Source of the DNA: CAZSWS01 sp964610765
GTDB lineage: Bacteria > Bacteroidota > Bacteroidia > Bacteroidales > Tannerellaceae
Direction of reading: 5' to 3'
DNA: 64,000 nt
Assembly (NCBI GenBank): GCA_964610765.1
Contig: CAZSWS010000005.1
Location: 1 to 64,000 of the forward strand
Both the position numbers and the translations under genes were made by a program. Numbering within the stretch: the stretch's first letter is position 1; every line of letters begins with the position of its first letter. A model generated the notes under the pieces. It made no database searches. It was not told the DNA's origin and saw only the letters and a program-made list of their open reading frames with translations. This document shows, in pieces, positions 17,861 to 27,000 of this stretch.

Positions 17861-18511
17861 TTAGATATTTTTTAATACACGAATCGTTTCTTCCGGATTT
17901 TCAGATTTAAACACATAACTGCCTGCAACAAGCACATCTGCCCCCGCATTTACCAAAAGGCGAGCAGTATGCTCATTGACTCCTCCATCAACTTCAATCA
18001 ATGTATCTAACCCTTTTTTCAATATCATTTCTTTCAGACGGGCTGTCTTATTTACCGTATGTTCTATAAAATGCTGCCCGCCAAAACCGGGATTAACAGA
18101 CATAAGCAAAACCATATCTATCTCTTGCAAAATATCTTCCAACAAGCAAATTGGAGTATGAGGATTTAAGGTCACCGCTGCTTTCATTCCGTGTTTTTTA
18201 ATTTCAGAAACCGTACGATGCAAATGTGTGCTCGCCTCATAGTGTACATTCATCATATAAGCACCGGCAGCAGCCACCTCTTTTACAAACTTCTGAGGTT
18301 CTACAATCATTAAATGTACATCCATAGGTTTTTTACATACTGGGGCTATAGCCTCAAGAATAGGAAAACCAAAAGAAATATTGGGTACAAAGACGCCATC
18401 CATAACATCTAGATGGAACCAATCAGCCTCACTACGATTAACCATTTCAACGGCTTCATTCAAATGGAGAAAATCAGCTGATAGTAATGAAGGAGCTATT
18501 TTATGACTCAT
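17861..18511 (-). CDS. rpe: ribulose-phosphate 3-epimerase
   Basis: Interconverts ribulose 5-phosphate and xylulose 5-phosphate in the pentose phosphate pathway. The 216 residues form a TIM barrel with APSLLSADF, HLDVMDGVFVPNISFG, DVHLMI, MSVNPGFGGQ, EVDGGVN and the phosphate-binding ADVLVAGSYVF. I chose ATG 18511 (MSHKIAPS); the upstream in-frame start at 18547 would overlap the -7 box. It sits next to prs, a sensible metabolic neighbour using the same pentose phosphates. Confidence 0.95.
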   Translation of the reverse strand: MSHKIAPSLLSADFLHLNEAVEMVNRSEADWFHLDVMDGVFVPNISFGFPILEAIAPVCKKPMDVHLMIVEPQKFVKEVAAAGAYMMNVHYEASTHLHRTVSEIKKHGMKAAVTLNPHTPICLLEDILQEIDMVLLMSVNPGFGGQHFIEHTVNKTARLKEMILKKGLDTLIEVDGGVNEHTARLLVNAGADVLVAGSYVFKSENPEETIRVLKNI

Positions 18512-18535
18512 AGAATAATTATTAACGATTAAGTA

Positions 18536-18543
18536 CAAAAGTA
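18536..18543 (-). promoter_or_regulatory. -7 box of the rpe promoter
   Basis: TACTTTTG on the minus strand (18543 to 18536), 25 bases before the rpe ATG. Identical to the boxes of topA, prs and gltX. Confidence 0.5.
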
Positions 18544-18645
18544 GCAAAAAAAGGCTTCTAAAAATAGCGCTGATTAAATTGTGCCTTTCAGTAGTAAAAA
18601 AAGGCTTTCTAGAAACAGTTAAATCTGGTCAGAAAAGAAATGTAA

Positions 18646-18813
18646 TTAGTTTAGAACAACTGTACTGATATATTCCGGCAAGGTTGGTGTATTATGGCAA
18701 ACCCGCGCAAACTGTTTAATCATCAATAAAGTTTCTTCAGCAGCACCAGCAGTTTTTTCTTCTAAGGCTTGAGGAGTTATGTTTTTCTTATCTGAAGCTT
18801 GATTTTCTTTCAT
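18646..18813 (-). CDS. possible small protein of 55 residues
   Basis: A minus-strand ORF from ATG 18813 (or the adjacent ATG at 18816) to the stop at 18646. It begins MKENQASDKKNITPQALEE, continues with an Ala/Glu-rich amphipathic helix and ends in NTPTLPEYISTVVLN. Composition looks protein-like and hydrophilic, with no signal or membrane segment. It lies upstream of rpe on the same strand, separated by about 135 bases. I do not recognise a family. It may be a conserved small protein or chance. Confidence 0.45.
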   Translation of the reverse strand: MKENQASDKKNITPQALEEKTAGAAEETLLMIKQFARVCHNTPTLPEYISTVVLN

Positions 18814-19125
18814 CATAAAACAGTTTGTTGTCTATCATTAAAACGCCTAATACTTCTGATTATTGTACAAATGAATAAATAGTCACCTAAGAACCTTGCA
18901 ATGAACAAACAACAACCATATGGGAAAGGAGACTATAAAAAAATAACATTTGTTAAAACACATACACTATGGAAAGAGGATAATTTCTTATTTTTCAAAC
19001 AAATAGCATTAAATACTCCACTATCAAAAGCAAAATATCAACAGACACCATATGTTTGTAACGAAAAGGTCGTTATATTTGTTGGTAATAAACTAATTAT
19101 TCATTTTAATCATAAAAAACAAACC

Positions 19126-20100
19126 ATGGAAAAACCTTATGTTATTGGTATCGACATAGGCGGTACAAACTCTGTTTTTGGAGTTGTTGATGCTCGAGGC
19201 ACAATCTTGTATAAAGGTGCTATTAAAACAGGTGATTATGAAGACATCAACGATTATACCACAGCCCTAGCTGAGGGCTTAAGTACAGTTATAGAACAAG
19301 CGGGGGGGTTAGACCAAATCAAAGGTATTGGAGTAGGTGCACCCAATGGGAACTACTTTAATGGCTGTATTGAATTCGCCCCTAATCTTCCTTGGAAAGG
19401 CAGAGTCCCACTAGCTGAACTTATTAGCGAGAAAACAGGAGTACCCGTAACGTTGACCAATGATGCTAACGCAGCAGCTATTGGCGAAATGACTTATGGC
19501 GTTGCCAGAGGTATGAAAGACTTCATTGTAGTAACCCTAGGTACCGGAGTTGGTAGCGGAATCGTTATCGGCGGAAACATGGTTTATGGACATGATGGCT
19601 TTGCCGGAGAATTAGGTCACGTCATTATGCAGCGTGAAAATGGACGCTTATGTGGTTGCGGCAGACATGGCTGTTTAGAAGCTTATGCTTCAGCTACCGG
19701 TGTAGCTCGTACAGCTAGAGAATTTCTTGTTGCTAAAACAGAAGAAAGCTTACTTCGCAACTTGAATCCGGAAGAAATCACTTCTAAAGACGTGTACGAT
19801 TGCGCTATGCAGGGAGATGCTCTTTCTAAAGAAATCTTCGAATATACCGGTAGGTTATTAGGTGAAGCTTTTGCTGACTTTGTGGCTTTCTCAAGCCCTG
19901 AAGCTATTATCCTTTTTGGCGGGCTGGCACGTGCTGGCGACTTATTGGTAAACCCGCTTAAAGAACAAATGGAGAAAAGTATGCTTAAAGTTTTCCAAGG
20001 AAAAACCAAACTACTACTATCTCAACTTAAGGAAAGCGACGCAGCCGTTTTAGGTGCTAGTGCACTTGGATGGGAAGTTCGCGATATACCTGTTGAATAA
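19126..20100 (+). CDS. ROK-family glucokinase
   Basis: A 324-residue sugar kinase of the ROK family, most likely phosphorylating glucose with ATP. The ATP loop GIDIGGTNSVFGVV is at about residues 8-21, the substrate motif NDANAAAIGE near 120, and VTLGTGVGSGIV near 140. The zinc signature CGCGRHGCLEAYAS follows. Although the frame is open upstream to 18901, the ATG at 19126 is right because the family starts a few residues before the glycine loop and the extension is low-complexity. A terminator follows directly. Confidence 0.9.
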   Translation: MEKPYVIGIDIGGTNSVFGVVDARGTILYKGAIKTGDYEDINDYTTALAEGLSTVIEQAGGLDQIKGIGVGAPNGNYFNGCIEFAPNLPWKGRVPLAELISEKTGVPVTLTNDANAAAIGEMTYGVARGMKDFIVVTLGTGVGSGIVIGGNMVYGHDGFAGELGHVIMQRENGRLCGCGRHGCLEAYASATGVARTAREFLVAKTEESLLRNLNPEEITSKDVYDCAMQGDALSKEIFEYTGRLLGEAFADFVAFSSPEAIILFGGLARAGDLLVNPLKEQMEKSMLKVFQGKTKLLLSQLKESDAAVLGASALGWEVRDIPVE

Positions 20101-20122
20101 ATAGAATTTATCTAAAATAGCA

Positions 20123-20172
20123 ACAGCCTGAAAAGCACTTTCAACAAAGAAAACTTTTCAGGCTGTTTTTTT
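20123..20172 (+). terminator. terminator of the glucokinase gene
   Basis: ACAGCCTGAAAAG (20123-20135) pairs perfectly with CTTTTCAGGCTGT (20154-20166), followed by seven T residues. Confidence 0.88.
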
Positions 20173-20181
20173 AATATACCT

Positions 20182-20703
20182 ATGAAACATCCCCTATTTC
20201 AATTCATTTATTGTCCTGTTTGTGGAGAAAAAACATTTGAAGAAAATAACGAGAAGTCAAAAAAATGCACTTCATGTGGATTTATATACTATTTCAACCC
20301 CTCTGCTGCTGTAGCCTGCTTCATTCGCAATCATGCGGGTGAAATACTGATAGCGAAACGGGCTTATGAGCCGGCTAAAGGGACGTACGACTTGCCGGGT
20401 GGTTTTGTTGATATGTACGAAAATGCAGAAGAGACCGTTACTCGTGAAATAAAAGAAGAAACCGGACTCACTATAAATACCTGTCGTTATTTATTTTCAC
20501 TCCCCAATATCTACCCCTATAAAGGCTTTGATGTGCATACGCTCGATCTTTATTACGAGTGCACAGTTGAAAGCTTTGAGCACATGGTGCCACAAGACGA
20601 TGTATCAGCCTTATTAGTGCTTCGCCCGGAAAATTTAAATCCGGAAGACTTCGGTCTTCTCTCTATACGCAAAGCGGTACAATTATATAACCAAAAGGTC
20701 TGA
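20182..20703 (+). CDS. Nudix hydrolase with N-terminal zinc ribbon
   Basis: A 173-residue pyrophosphohydrolase. Two CxxC pairs at residues 11-14 (CPVC) and about 29-32 (CTSC) form a zinc ribbon. The Nudix box follows at about 73-95, with GG, E, REIKEETGL in the canonical GX5EX7REUXEEXGU pattern. The ribbon plus Nudix layout resembles the C-terminal half of NudC-type NADH pyrophosphatases, but the protein is shorter, so the substrate is open. The stop codon lies inside the stem of the terminator shared with the next, convergent gene. Confidence 0.85.
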   Translation: MKHPLFQFIYCPVCGEKTFEENNEKSKKCTSCGFIYYFNPSAAVACFIRNHAGEILIAKRAYEPAKGTYDLPGGFVDMYENAEETVTREIKEETGLTINTCRYLFSLPNIYPYKGFDVHTLDLYYECTVESFEHMVPQDDVSALLVLRPENLNPEDFGLLSIRKAVQLYNQKV

Positions 20704-20728
20704 ATAAATTACTATTCAGACCCTTTGG
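20691..20728. terminator. bidirectional hairpin between the Nudix and TIM-barrel genes
   Basis: Arms 20691-20706 and 20713-20728 pair (one mismatch) around a 6-base loop. The left arm overlaps the Nudix stop codon. Confidence 0.7.
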
Positions 20729-20744
20729 TTATGTTCTTTTCGAT

Positions 20745-21653
20745 TTACATTCGAAGTATTTTATCTAGTCGTTGACTGAGGTCAGTCAGTTCTTCCAAAT
20801 TGTTCGAACTTCCCTGCTCTGTAGTCACCCAACCTCCTTTATAGTTTGCTCTAGCTTCTTTCATCACTTTCGCCCAATTCACATCACCTTCCGTTAGTTT
20901 AACGTTAAATCCAGCCCAACGACCTTCTGCATCGGCCTTTTGTTTGCTAAACTCTTTAATATGAATACGCCCAATCCGATTACCTAAAATACTAATCCAT
21001 TGTTCGGGCCAACCGTAGACAAGAATATTGCCACAGTCAAAATAAAAACGAACAAACGGGCTCTTAAATTGGTCAATATAGTTACGCGCTTCAATGGGAC
21101 TTAGCAGAAAATTATTCCATACGTTTTCAATACAAATTTTTGCATTGTTTTTCTTTGCATAAGGTATAAGCTTTTTAATCTCCTTTGTAGAACGATCCCA
21201 ACATTCTTGATATGTAACTTCATCGCCAACAGTTCCCGGAACTAACAAAACAGCATCAGTACCATAAGCCTTAGCATCTTCTAAAGCAACAATCATTCCA
21301 TCAATGCCTTCCTGACGCACAGCTGCATCCGGACTTGAAAGAGGCTTTTGCCAGTGAGTAGAGCAACATACACTAGAAATGGTTAAACCGGTCGCTTTTA
21401 CAGCATCCAACACCTCTTTTCTATCCATATGGCTATTGGGTTCAATCGAATCATATCCGGCAGCTTTGATAGCCTTACATTTATCTAAGACTGAGCCTTC
21501 CATGCCCACTGTGCCCCACATAATTGACTTTTTAAATCCGGGAGCCATCGGACTACTTACGGTTAAACCTCTCAAAGGCTCCGCACTCACCGAAGTCAAT
21601 GACAATGCTCCGGTAGCTAATGCTACTTGTTTTATAAAATTACGACGCTTCAT
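20745..21653 (-). CDS. exported sugar phosphate isomerase/epimerase-like TIM barrel
   Basis: A 302-residue protein of the AP endonuclease 2/xylose isomerase-like TIM-barrel family, with an N-terminal export signal starting MKRRNFIKQVALATGAL (twin-arginine-like KRR). Metal-binding barrel features are visible: IEPNSH, LLVPGTVGD, ICIENVWN (Glu), FYFDCGN (Asp) and RIHIKEF (His). Family members outside the cytoplasm act on oxidised or keto sugars. It starts 8 bases after the Gfo/Idh oxidoreductase stop, so the two form an operon and probably act in sequence. Confidence 0.85.
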   Translation of the reverse strand: MKRRNFIKQVALATGALSLTSVSAEPLRGLTVSSPMAPGFKKSIMWGTVGMEGSVLDKCKAIKAAGYDSIEPNSHMDRKEVLDAVKATGLTISSVCCSTHWQKPLSSPDAAVRQEGIDGMIVALEDAKAYGTDAVLLVPGTVGDEVTYQECWDRSTKEIKKLIPYAKKNNAKICIENVWNNFLLSPIEARNYIDQFKSPFVRFYFDCGNILVYGWPEQWISILGNRIGRIHIKEFSKQKADAEGRWAGFNVKLTEGDVNWAKVMKEARANYKGGWVTTEQGSSNNLEELTDLSQRLDKILRM

Positions 21654-21661
21654 GGTTGTTG

Positions 21662-22505
21662 TTATATTTTAGGTGCTACTCCTGCTAACGGTATTTCTTC
21701 TTTAATATCAGGAAGAGGTCCAAATTTATATTCTTCAGGTCCTAAATGCAAGGTTGAAGCCATGATTTCATCCCAAGTAATAAATTTGCCCGTATAAGCT
21801 GATTCACGTCCCATAATAGCCATCAAGGTTGAATTAGCATGAGCTTCACTATCATTGATAGGCTTATCAGTTCGTATAGCGGTTACTAAACGTACATGCT
21901 CTTGTCTAAATGGATTTGGCACAGCCATTGATTGGTCAGCATCTTCAGGTTTTGGATGTGGATATTGCCAAGCAATTGAACCATCCAGGTTAAAAATCGT
22001 ATCAAAACAGTTTGTATATCCTTTTGTTCCATATACCATTACACTGTGATTATTGTCACATCCACCTATTTGTCGAGAAGTACAATGCGCACGGTGTCCA
22101 TTTTCATATACATATTCAATGCTGAAAAAGTCGTACATATCACCGGTAACACGACGTTGGCGTCCACCGGTAGCTTCTGCACGGATGGGCTTTTTCTCTC
22201 CTGAGAACCAAGACATCATATCNNNNNNNNNNNNNNNNNNNNNNNNNNNNNNNNNNNNNNNNNNNNNNNNNNNNNNNNNNNNNNNNNNNNNNNNNNNNNN
22301 NNNNNNNNNNNNNNNNNNNNNNAGGCTTTCCATCTGGTGCTTCTGCCAAAATCTCCGGGATTTCCACTTCAGTTAGTTTCGTTTCGCCAGATGACGTGTT
22401 TCCTGAACAACTTGTGATAATAGTAGGTACAGAAATTGCACCTAGTGCGCCTACCGCTGATGTTTTAAAAAAACTTCTCCTGTTAAATTTCTCGTTTTCA
22501 ATCAT
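21662..22505 (-). CDS. exported Gfo/Idh/MocA-family oxidoreductase, interrupted by an assembly gap
   Basis: NAD(P)-dependent sugar-type oxidoreductase. The first 61 residues (start ATG 22505) hold a signal with FNRRSFFKTSAVGA and the lipobox-like TSC (Cys33). After the gap, 186 residues of the C-terminal domain remain (SWFSGEKKP, RVTGDMYDFFSIEYVY, GYTNCFDTI, a typical end). The Rossmann domain with the GxGxxG loop lies in the missing DNA. Both flanking frames meet the gap at a codon boundary, so the true gap is a multiple of three and not 100. From family length about 190 residues are missing. No frameshift should be inferred. Confidence 0.85.
22223..22322. other. assembly gap (100 N) inside the Gfo/Idh gene
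   Basis: Placeholder of exactly 100 N. Family length suggests about 570 missing bases. Confidence 0.95.
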
Positions 22506-22794
22506 GTTATTGTCTGATTTGGTATTAATAGTATTAAGTATTAGTGAATCGTAAAGATACAATTCTTTATGTAGATATAGAACACCAAGAGTAGACTAGA
22601 ATTATTATTTAATAAACATTAAAGTCCTTTAAATCATCATCACATGTAAGTAACACTATTTCTTTCCTTTAACAGCATATATGTTTTATTTTCTGAAGCA
22701 ACAACCTGTTAAAAAAATAATCCACAGCGTTTTCTGAATGCTACTTCACAAAAAGATTATATCTTTAACTGCTTATTTATAACCCACATAACAC

Positions 22795-24255
22795 ATGTCA
22801 CCATATTTAGTATTACTAACTGTACTTTTTTACTTTTTGCTACTCATTGGCATTTCATACCTCACTGGCAGAAAAGCAGATAACCAGAGTTTTTTCACCG
22901 GAAATAGAAAATCACGCTGGTATGTAGTTGCCTTTGGCATGATTGGTTCTGCTATCTCAGGAGTTACTTTTGTTTCTGTCCCGGGCATGGTAGGTGAAAA
23001 ATCATTTTCATACATGCAAATGGTTTTAGGTTTTGCAGTTGGTCAATTCATCATTGCGTTCGTACTGATTCCTCTTTTTTACCGGATGAACTTGACCTCT
23101 ATCTATGAGTATTTAGAAAAACGATTTGGTATATCCTCTTACAAAACCGGGGCTTTATTTTTCTTCATTTCAAAGCTCCTGGGTGCAGCTGTACGCTTAT
23201 TCTTGGTGTGTATTGTGCTACAATTTCTTTTGTTTGCTCCTTTAGGCATACCATTCCTGTGGAATGTAGTTATAACGGTTGGTGTCGTGTGGCTCTTCAC
23301 ACGCAAGGGAGGTGTTAAGTCTGTTGTGTGGACTGATTCGCTTAAAACGCTATGTCTAATCATATCAGTTGGTGCCTGTATTTATTTTATAGCTAAGGAC
23401 CTCGGACTAGACTGGAGTGGCATAACTCAGACTATTCGTCAAAGTGAAATGTCTCAACTCTTCTTTTTTGACGATATCAATGATAAGCGTTACTTTTTTA
23501 AACAGTTTTTAGCCGGTGTCTTCACCGTTATTGCTACCACCGGGCTTGACCAAGACATGATGCAAAAAGTATTAAGCTGCAAAAGTCCGGCTGATTCTCA
23601 AAAAAACATGATTATTAGTGGTGTGATGCAGATATTTATTAACCTACTATTCCTGATGGTTGGTGTAATGCTTTTCACCTATGCCGTACGCGAGCAAATT
23701 CCACTTCCTGCCAAAAGTGACGAACTCTTTCCGCTTATTGCAACCGGAGGTTACTTCCCTCCTATCGTAGGCGTTATATTCACCTTTGGACTGATAGCAG
23801 CCGCCTTTGCCGCTGCAGGTTCGGCTATGACTGCCCTAACTACGTCATTCAGCATAGATCTCCTCAATGTTAAAAATCAAGAGCAAGATAAAATAGCAAA
23901 AACACGCAATAAGGTGCATATACTCATTGCGGTCTTAATGGCTGCTGTTATAATCATCATTAACCTGCTTAACAATACGTCAGTTATTGATGCAGTATAC
24001 ATCCTAGCTAGCTATACATACGGACCTATTTTAGGCATCTTTGCATTTGGCATATTCACTAAAAAGAACGTGAGAGACCGATATGTCCCTCTGGTAGCCA
24101 TACTATCTCCTTTAATTTGTTTTATCATTGATAAAAACTCAAGCGCCTGGTTCAATGGATATCAGTTCAGCTATGAACTGTTAATCATGAATGCAGCCGT
24201 TACATTCATAGGTTTAGTATGTCTAATCAGAAAGAATGAAGTAAAAACAGTTTAA
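22795..24255 (+). CDS. sodium:solute symporter (SSS family)
   Basis: A 486-residue inner-membrane Na+-coupled transporter with about 13 hydrophobic helices. SSS family segments are visible: GRKADNQSFFTGNRKSRWYV near the N terminus, GSAISGVTFVSVPG, the YEYLEKRFG motif after TM3, GGVKSVVWTDSLKT and the conserved TTGLDQDMMQKVLSCKS. The cargo is probably a sugar, polyol or acid, but cannot be read off. It is divergent from the oxidoreductase/TIM-barrel pair and upstream of DUF308 and ThuA genes, suggesting import of a sugar-like product. Confidence 0.9.
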   Translation: MSPYLVLLTVLFYFLLLIGISYLTGRKADNQSFFTGNRKSRWYVVAFGMIGSAISGVTFVSVPGMVGEKSFSYMQMVLGFAVGQFIIAFVLIPLFYRMNLTSIYEYLEKRFGISSYKTGALFFFISKLLGAAVRLFLVCIVLQFLLFAPLGIPFLWNVVITVGVVWLFTRKGGVKSVVWTDSLKTLCLIISVGACIYFIAKDLGLDWSGITQTIRQSEMSQLFFFDDINDKRYFFKQFLAGVFTVIATTGLDQDMMQKVLSCKSPADSQKNMIISGVMQIFINLLFLMVGVMLFTYAVREQIPLPAKSDELFPLIATGGYFPPIVGVIFTFGLIAAAFAAAGSAMTALTTSFSIDLLNVKNQEQDKIAKTRNKVHILIAVLMAAVIIIINLLNNTSVIDAVYILASYTYGPILGIFAFGIFTKKNVRDRYVPLVAILSPLICFIIDKNSSAWFNGYQFSYELLIMNAAVTFIGLVCLIRKNEVKTV

Positions 24256-24309
24256 AACTTTACTTTCTCACGATTTGTTATTTAAATAAATACTCAAAAT
24301 GATATACAT

Positions 24310-24834
24310 ATGAAAATGATCCATAATGTTTTATTCCGCGGCATATTAGGAGCTCTTTTAGGCATAGTTTTCATCGCATGGCCTGAGCCTTCACTAACTT
24401 ATTTGGTTATGCTGGTTGGAGCACTATTTGCTGCTCCCGGAATCATTTCGCTAGTCACCTATTATTATCGCTCAAAGTCTGATTATGAAAAAGATATCAG
24501 TATCCCCATACAAGGGGTTGCCAGCATTTTACTTGGCTTACTTCTCATCATTATTCCGTACTTTTTCATCCGTTTCTTTATGATTTTACTAGGTATCGTT
24601 TTGCTTATTGCGGCTAGTTATCAAATATTCACATTGATTCGCGCACGCAAATGGGGGAAAGTACCTTGGGGGTTTTATATCTTACCCGTCCTATTGCTAA
24701 CTACAGGTATTGTCATTTTGCTTGAACCCAAAGCCATCGCCTCATATTCCTTAATCATCTTTGGAGTAGGGCTTCTAATTTATGGACTGGGTGAGATACT
24801 TAGCTGGTTTAAGCTACGAAAACGATTTAACTAA
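24310..24834 (+). CDS. DUF308 / HdeD-like membrane protein
   Basis: A 174-residue polytopic protein with about six hydrophobic segments, several with the repeated pattern of the short DUF308 (HdeD) unit: LGIVFIAWPEPSLTYLVMLVGALF, then LLGLLLIIIPYFFIRFFMILLG. E. coli HdeD is linked to acid resistance, but most homologues are uncharacterised. It is 54 bases after the symporter and 15 before the ThuA gene, so it is likely in their operon. Confidence 0.75.
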   Translation: MKMIHNVLFRGILGALLGIVFIAWPEPSLTYLVMLVGALFAAPGIISLVTYYYRSKSDYEKDISIPIQGVASILLGLLLIIIPYFFIRFFMILLGIVLLIAASYQIFTLIRARKWGKVPWGFYILPVLLLTTGIVILLEPKAIASYSLIIFGVGLLIYGLGEILSWFKLRKRFN

Positions 24835-24849
24835 TTACTTTTTAATCCA

Positions 24850-25764
24850 ATGAAAACACTTATTTACCGCATATTTGCATTCGTTTTTCTCGTAAGTATA
24901 TCCTCCTGTTCTACGGGAAATAATAAAGTTATCAACACACTGATTATTACCGGACAAAACAATCACAATTGGCAAATAAGCCATCAAGCTATTCAACAAA
25001 TTCTGGACAATTCCGGACAGTTTCAGACTGTAGTCCGCATATCTCCTCCTGAAGGTGGCGACATGCGTAACTATACAATAGACTTCTCCCCTTACCAACT
25101 TGTGATTCTGGATTATGTGGGTGACGATTGGCCCAAAAGCACACGAGAAGGCTTTTTAAAATATGTTGAAAATGGTGGAGGGGTCGTTATCTATCACGCT
25201 GCCAACAATGCATTTACCAACTGGAAAGAATATAATGAAATAATTGCCCTAGGAGGATGGAACAATCGAAATGAGAAGTCCGGGCCGTGGGTATATTGGG
25301 AAAATGGACAACTTGTCAAAGACACACTACCTGGAGTCGGTGGATCACATGGTCAACAGCATGAATACGTTTTGAATAAAAGAGAAGAAGATCATCCTAT
25401 TACTAAAGGATTACCAATGCAGTGGAAACATGCCGTAGATGAACTTTACGACCGTATGCGAGGACCGGGCAATATCCAAGACCTGCTTTACACAGCCTTT
25501 TCCGAGCCTGAAACCAATGGATCAGGACGTGAAGAACCTCTCATTTTCACCGTTATTTATGGCAAAGGGAGGATTTTCCATACTATGCTCGGACATGCCG
25601 GTGCTTCATTAGAGGATAATCCTGCCATGCAATGTACCGGATTTCAAGAAACACTACTAAGGGGTAGCGAATGGGCTGCAACCGGAAAAGTAACCCGAAC
25701 AGTCCCCGATGATTTTCCTACTGATGCAAATGTCAGCCTGCGTAAAAACTACAAAAAAGAATAA
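24850..25764 (+). CDS. ThuA-domain lipoprotein
   Basis: A 304-residue exported protein with signal peptide and lipobox-like ISSCS (Cys20), followed by a ThuA-like fold (glutamine-amidotransferase-like). Family marks are VILDYVGDDWPKSTREGF, VIYHAANNAFTNW and HPITKGLP, and the terminal part TMLGHAG...GFQETLLRGSEWAATGKV. ThuA proteins sit in trehalose or keto-sugar utilisation clusters; their biochemical role is poorly known. Last gene of the symporter operon, before an intrinsic terminator. Confidence 0.85.
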   Translation: MKTLIYRIFAFVFLVSISSCSTGNNKVINTLIITGQNNHNWQISHQAIQQILDNSGQFQTVVRISPPEGGDMRNYTIDFSPYQLVILDYVGDDWPKSTREGFLKYVENGGGVVIYHAANNAFTNWKEYNEIIALGGWNNRNEKSGPWVYWENGQLVKDTLPGVGGSHGQQHEYVLNKREEDHPITKGLPMQWKHAVDELYDRMRGPGNIQDLLYTAFSEPETNGSGREEPLIFTVIYGKGRIFHTMLGHAGASLEDNPAMQCTGFQETLLRGSEWAATGKVTRTVPDDFPTDANVSLRKNYKKE

Positions 25765-25818
25765 GCATCTCTCCACACTCTAGTTGCTCTACGGCTTGTT
25801 CTTTTGACAAAAGAAGAA

Positions 25819-25862
25819 AGGTGTACCGTAAGGGAGAATCCCTGCAATACACCTCTTTTTTA
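25819..25862 (+). terminator. terminator of the symporter-DUF308-ThuA operon
   Basis: AGGTGTA (25819-25825) pairs with TACACCT (25848-25854); an inner AGGGA/TCCCT stem sits in the loop, and T residues follow. Confidence 0.8.
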
Positions 25863-25878
25863 TGTTTAGCTTATCTCT

Positions 25879-26988
25879 TTATTTTTTCATCACTTGTACC
25901 CGTTTAGTAGGTTCAAGATTTTCATTCCGATAATTCAATTGCTCAACTACATTTTCAGCTAGTTTCTTAAAAGCTGCGCCTGTGATTGAGTTTTCATTCA
26001 GAGCTACCGGCATACCGGAATCACCTCCGTCACAAATGCTTTGCACTAAAGGTATTTGTCCAAGCAAGGGAATATTTAGCTCTTCAGCCAGACGTTTCCC
26101 TCCCTCTTTTCCAAAGATATAATATTTGTTTTCGGGAAGTTCAGCCGGAGTAAACCAAGACATGTTTTCCACTAAACCAAGTACAGGCACATTAATCTTA
26201 TCACCCAGAAACATGCTAATTCCTTTTCGAGCATCTGCTAAAGCTACTTCTTGTGGTGTCGATACGACAACAGCTCCGGTAATAGCCAATGTTTGAACCA
26301 TCGTTAGATGTATATCACTCGTTCCTGGAGGCAAATCAAGCAGGAAATAATCCAGTTCACCCCAATTTGCATCAGCAATCAGCTGCTTCAATGCGTTACT
26401 AGCCATAGATCCCCTCCAAAGCACAGCATCATCTTTATTTACAAAGAAGCCAATAGATAACAGCTTTACTCCATAGTTTTCAGCAGGCTGTATCAAGTCA
26501 CGACCATCTATTCGTTCCAAATAAGGATGAGCATCTTCTACATGAAACATTTTGGGTTGAGAAGGACCAAAGATATCAGCATCCAACAAACCAACTTTAT
26601 AACCTAAAGCCGCTAAAGCAACTGCAAGGTTAGCCGCTATCGTGCTTTTACCCACCCCTCCTTTACCGGATGATATCGCTACAATGTTTTTCACATTAGG
26701 AAGTAATTTTTCCGGTTCCGGGCGTGCTACCTGTTCAGCAACTACTTGTATATTACCTTTAATTTCAACATCCGGACTCACATAAGTCAAAATAGCTGTT
26801 TCTGCTGCTTTTACCACTGACTTAATAAAAGGGTCAGTCGGTTTATTAAAAAGTAGCGAAAAAGTCACTTTGTTACCATCGATACGTATATCGTCTTCTA
26901 CCATCCCGGCAGAAACCAAGTCTTTTCCTGATCCGGGATAACGCACTTTACTTAATGCATCTAATATTAACTTTGGATATATAGTCAT
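25879..26988 (-). CDS. Mrp/NBP35-family iron-sulfur cluster carrier ATPase
   Basis: A 369-residue P-loop ATPase that carries and delivers Fe-S clusters (Mrp/ApbC/Ind1 family). An N-terminal MIP18/DUF59 domain (about 5-90) is followed by the ATPase domain with SSGKGGVGKSTIAANLA near residue 106, LDADIFGPSQPKM and LDLPPGTSD. The family's C-terminal CxxC is absent in what I read; MSWFTPAELPENKYYIFGKEG takes the usual position, as is common in this clade. TrmB starts upstream on the same strand with a 12-base gap, so they are co-transcribed. Confidence 0.92.
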   Translation of the reverse strand: MTIYPKLILDALSKVRYPGSGKDLVSAGMVEDDIRIDGNKVTFSLLFNKPTDPFIKSVVKAAETAILTYVSPDVEIKGNIQVVAEQVARPEPEKLLPNVKNIVAISSGKGGVGKSTIAANLAVALAALGYKVGLLDADIFGPSQPKMFHVEDAHPYLERIDGRDLIQPAENYGVKLLSIGFFVNKDDAVLWRGSMASNALKQLIADANWGELDYFLLDLPPGTSDIHLTMVQTLAITGAVVVSTPQEVALADARKGISMFLGDKINVPVLGLVENMSWFTPAELPENKYYIFGKEGGKRLAEELNIPLLGQIPLVQSICDGGDSGMPVALNENSITGAAFKKLAENVVEQLNYRNENLEPTKRVQVMKK

Positions 26989-27000
26989 AAGTCTATAATT

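Noticed and set aside
18901..19125. N-terminal extension of the glucokinase
   Set aside because: The extra 75 codons are low-complexity and precede a promoter-like TATATTTG at 19074; the family starts at 19126.
22140..22562. ORF running through the N gap in a second frame
   Set aside because: The part after the gap is a wrong-frame read of the Gfo/Idh domain caused by the 100-N placeholder.
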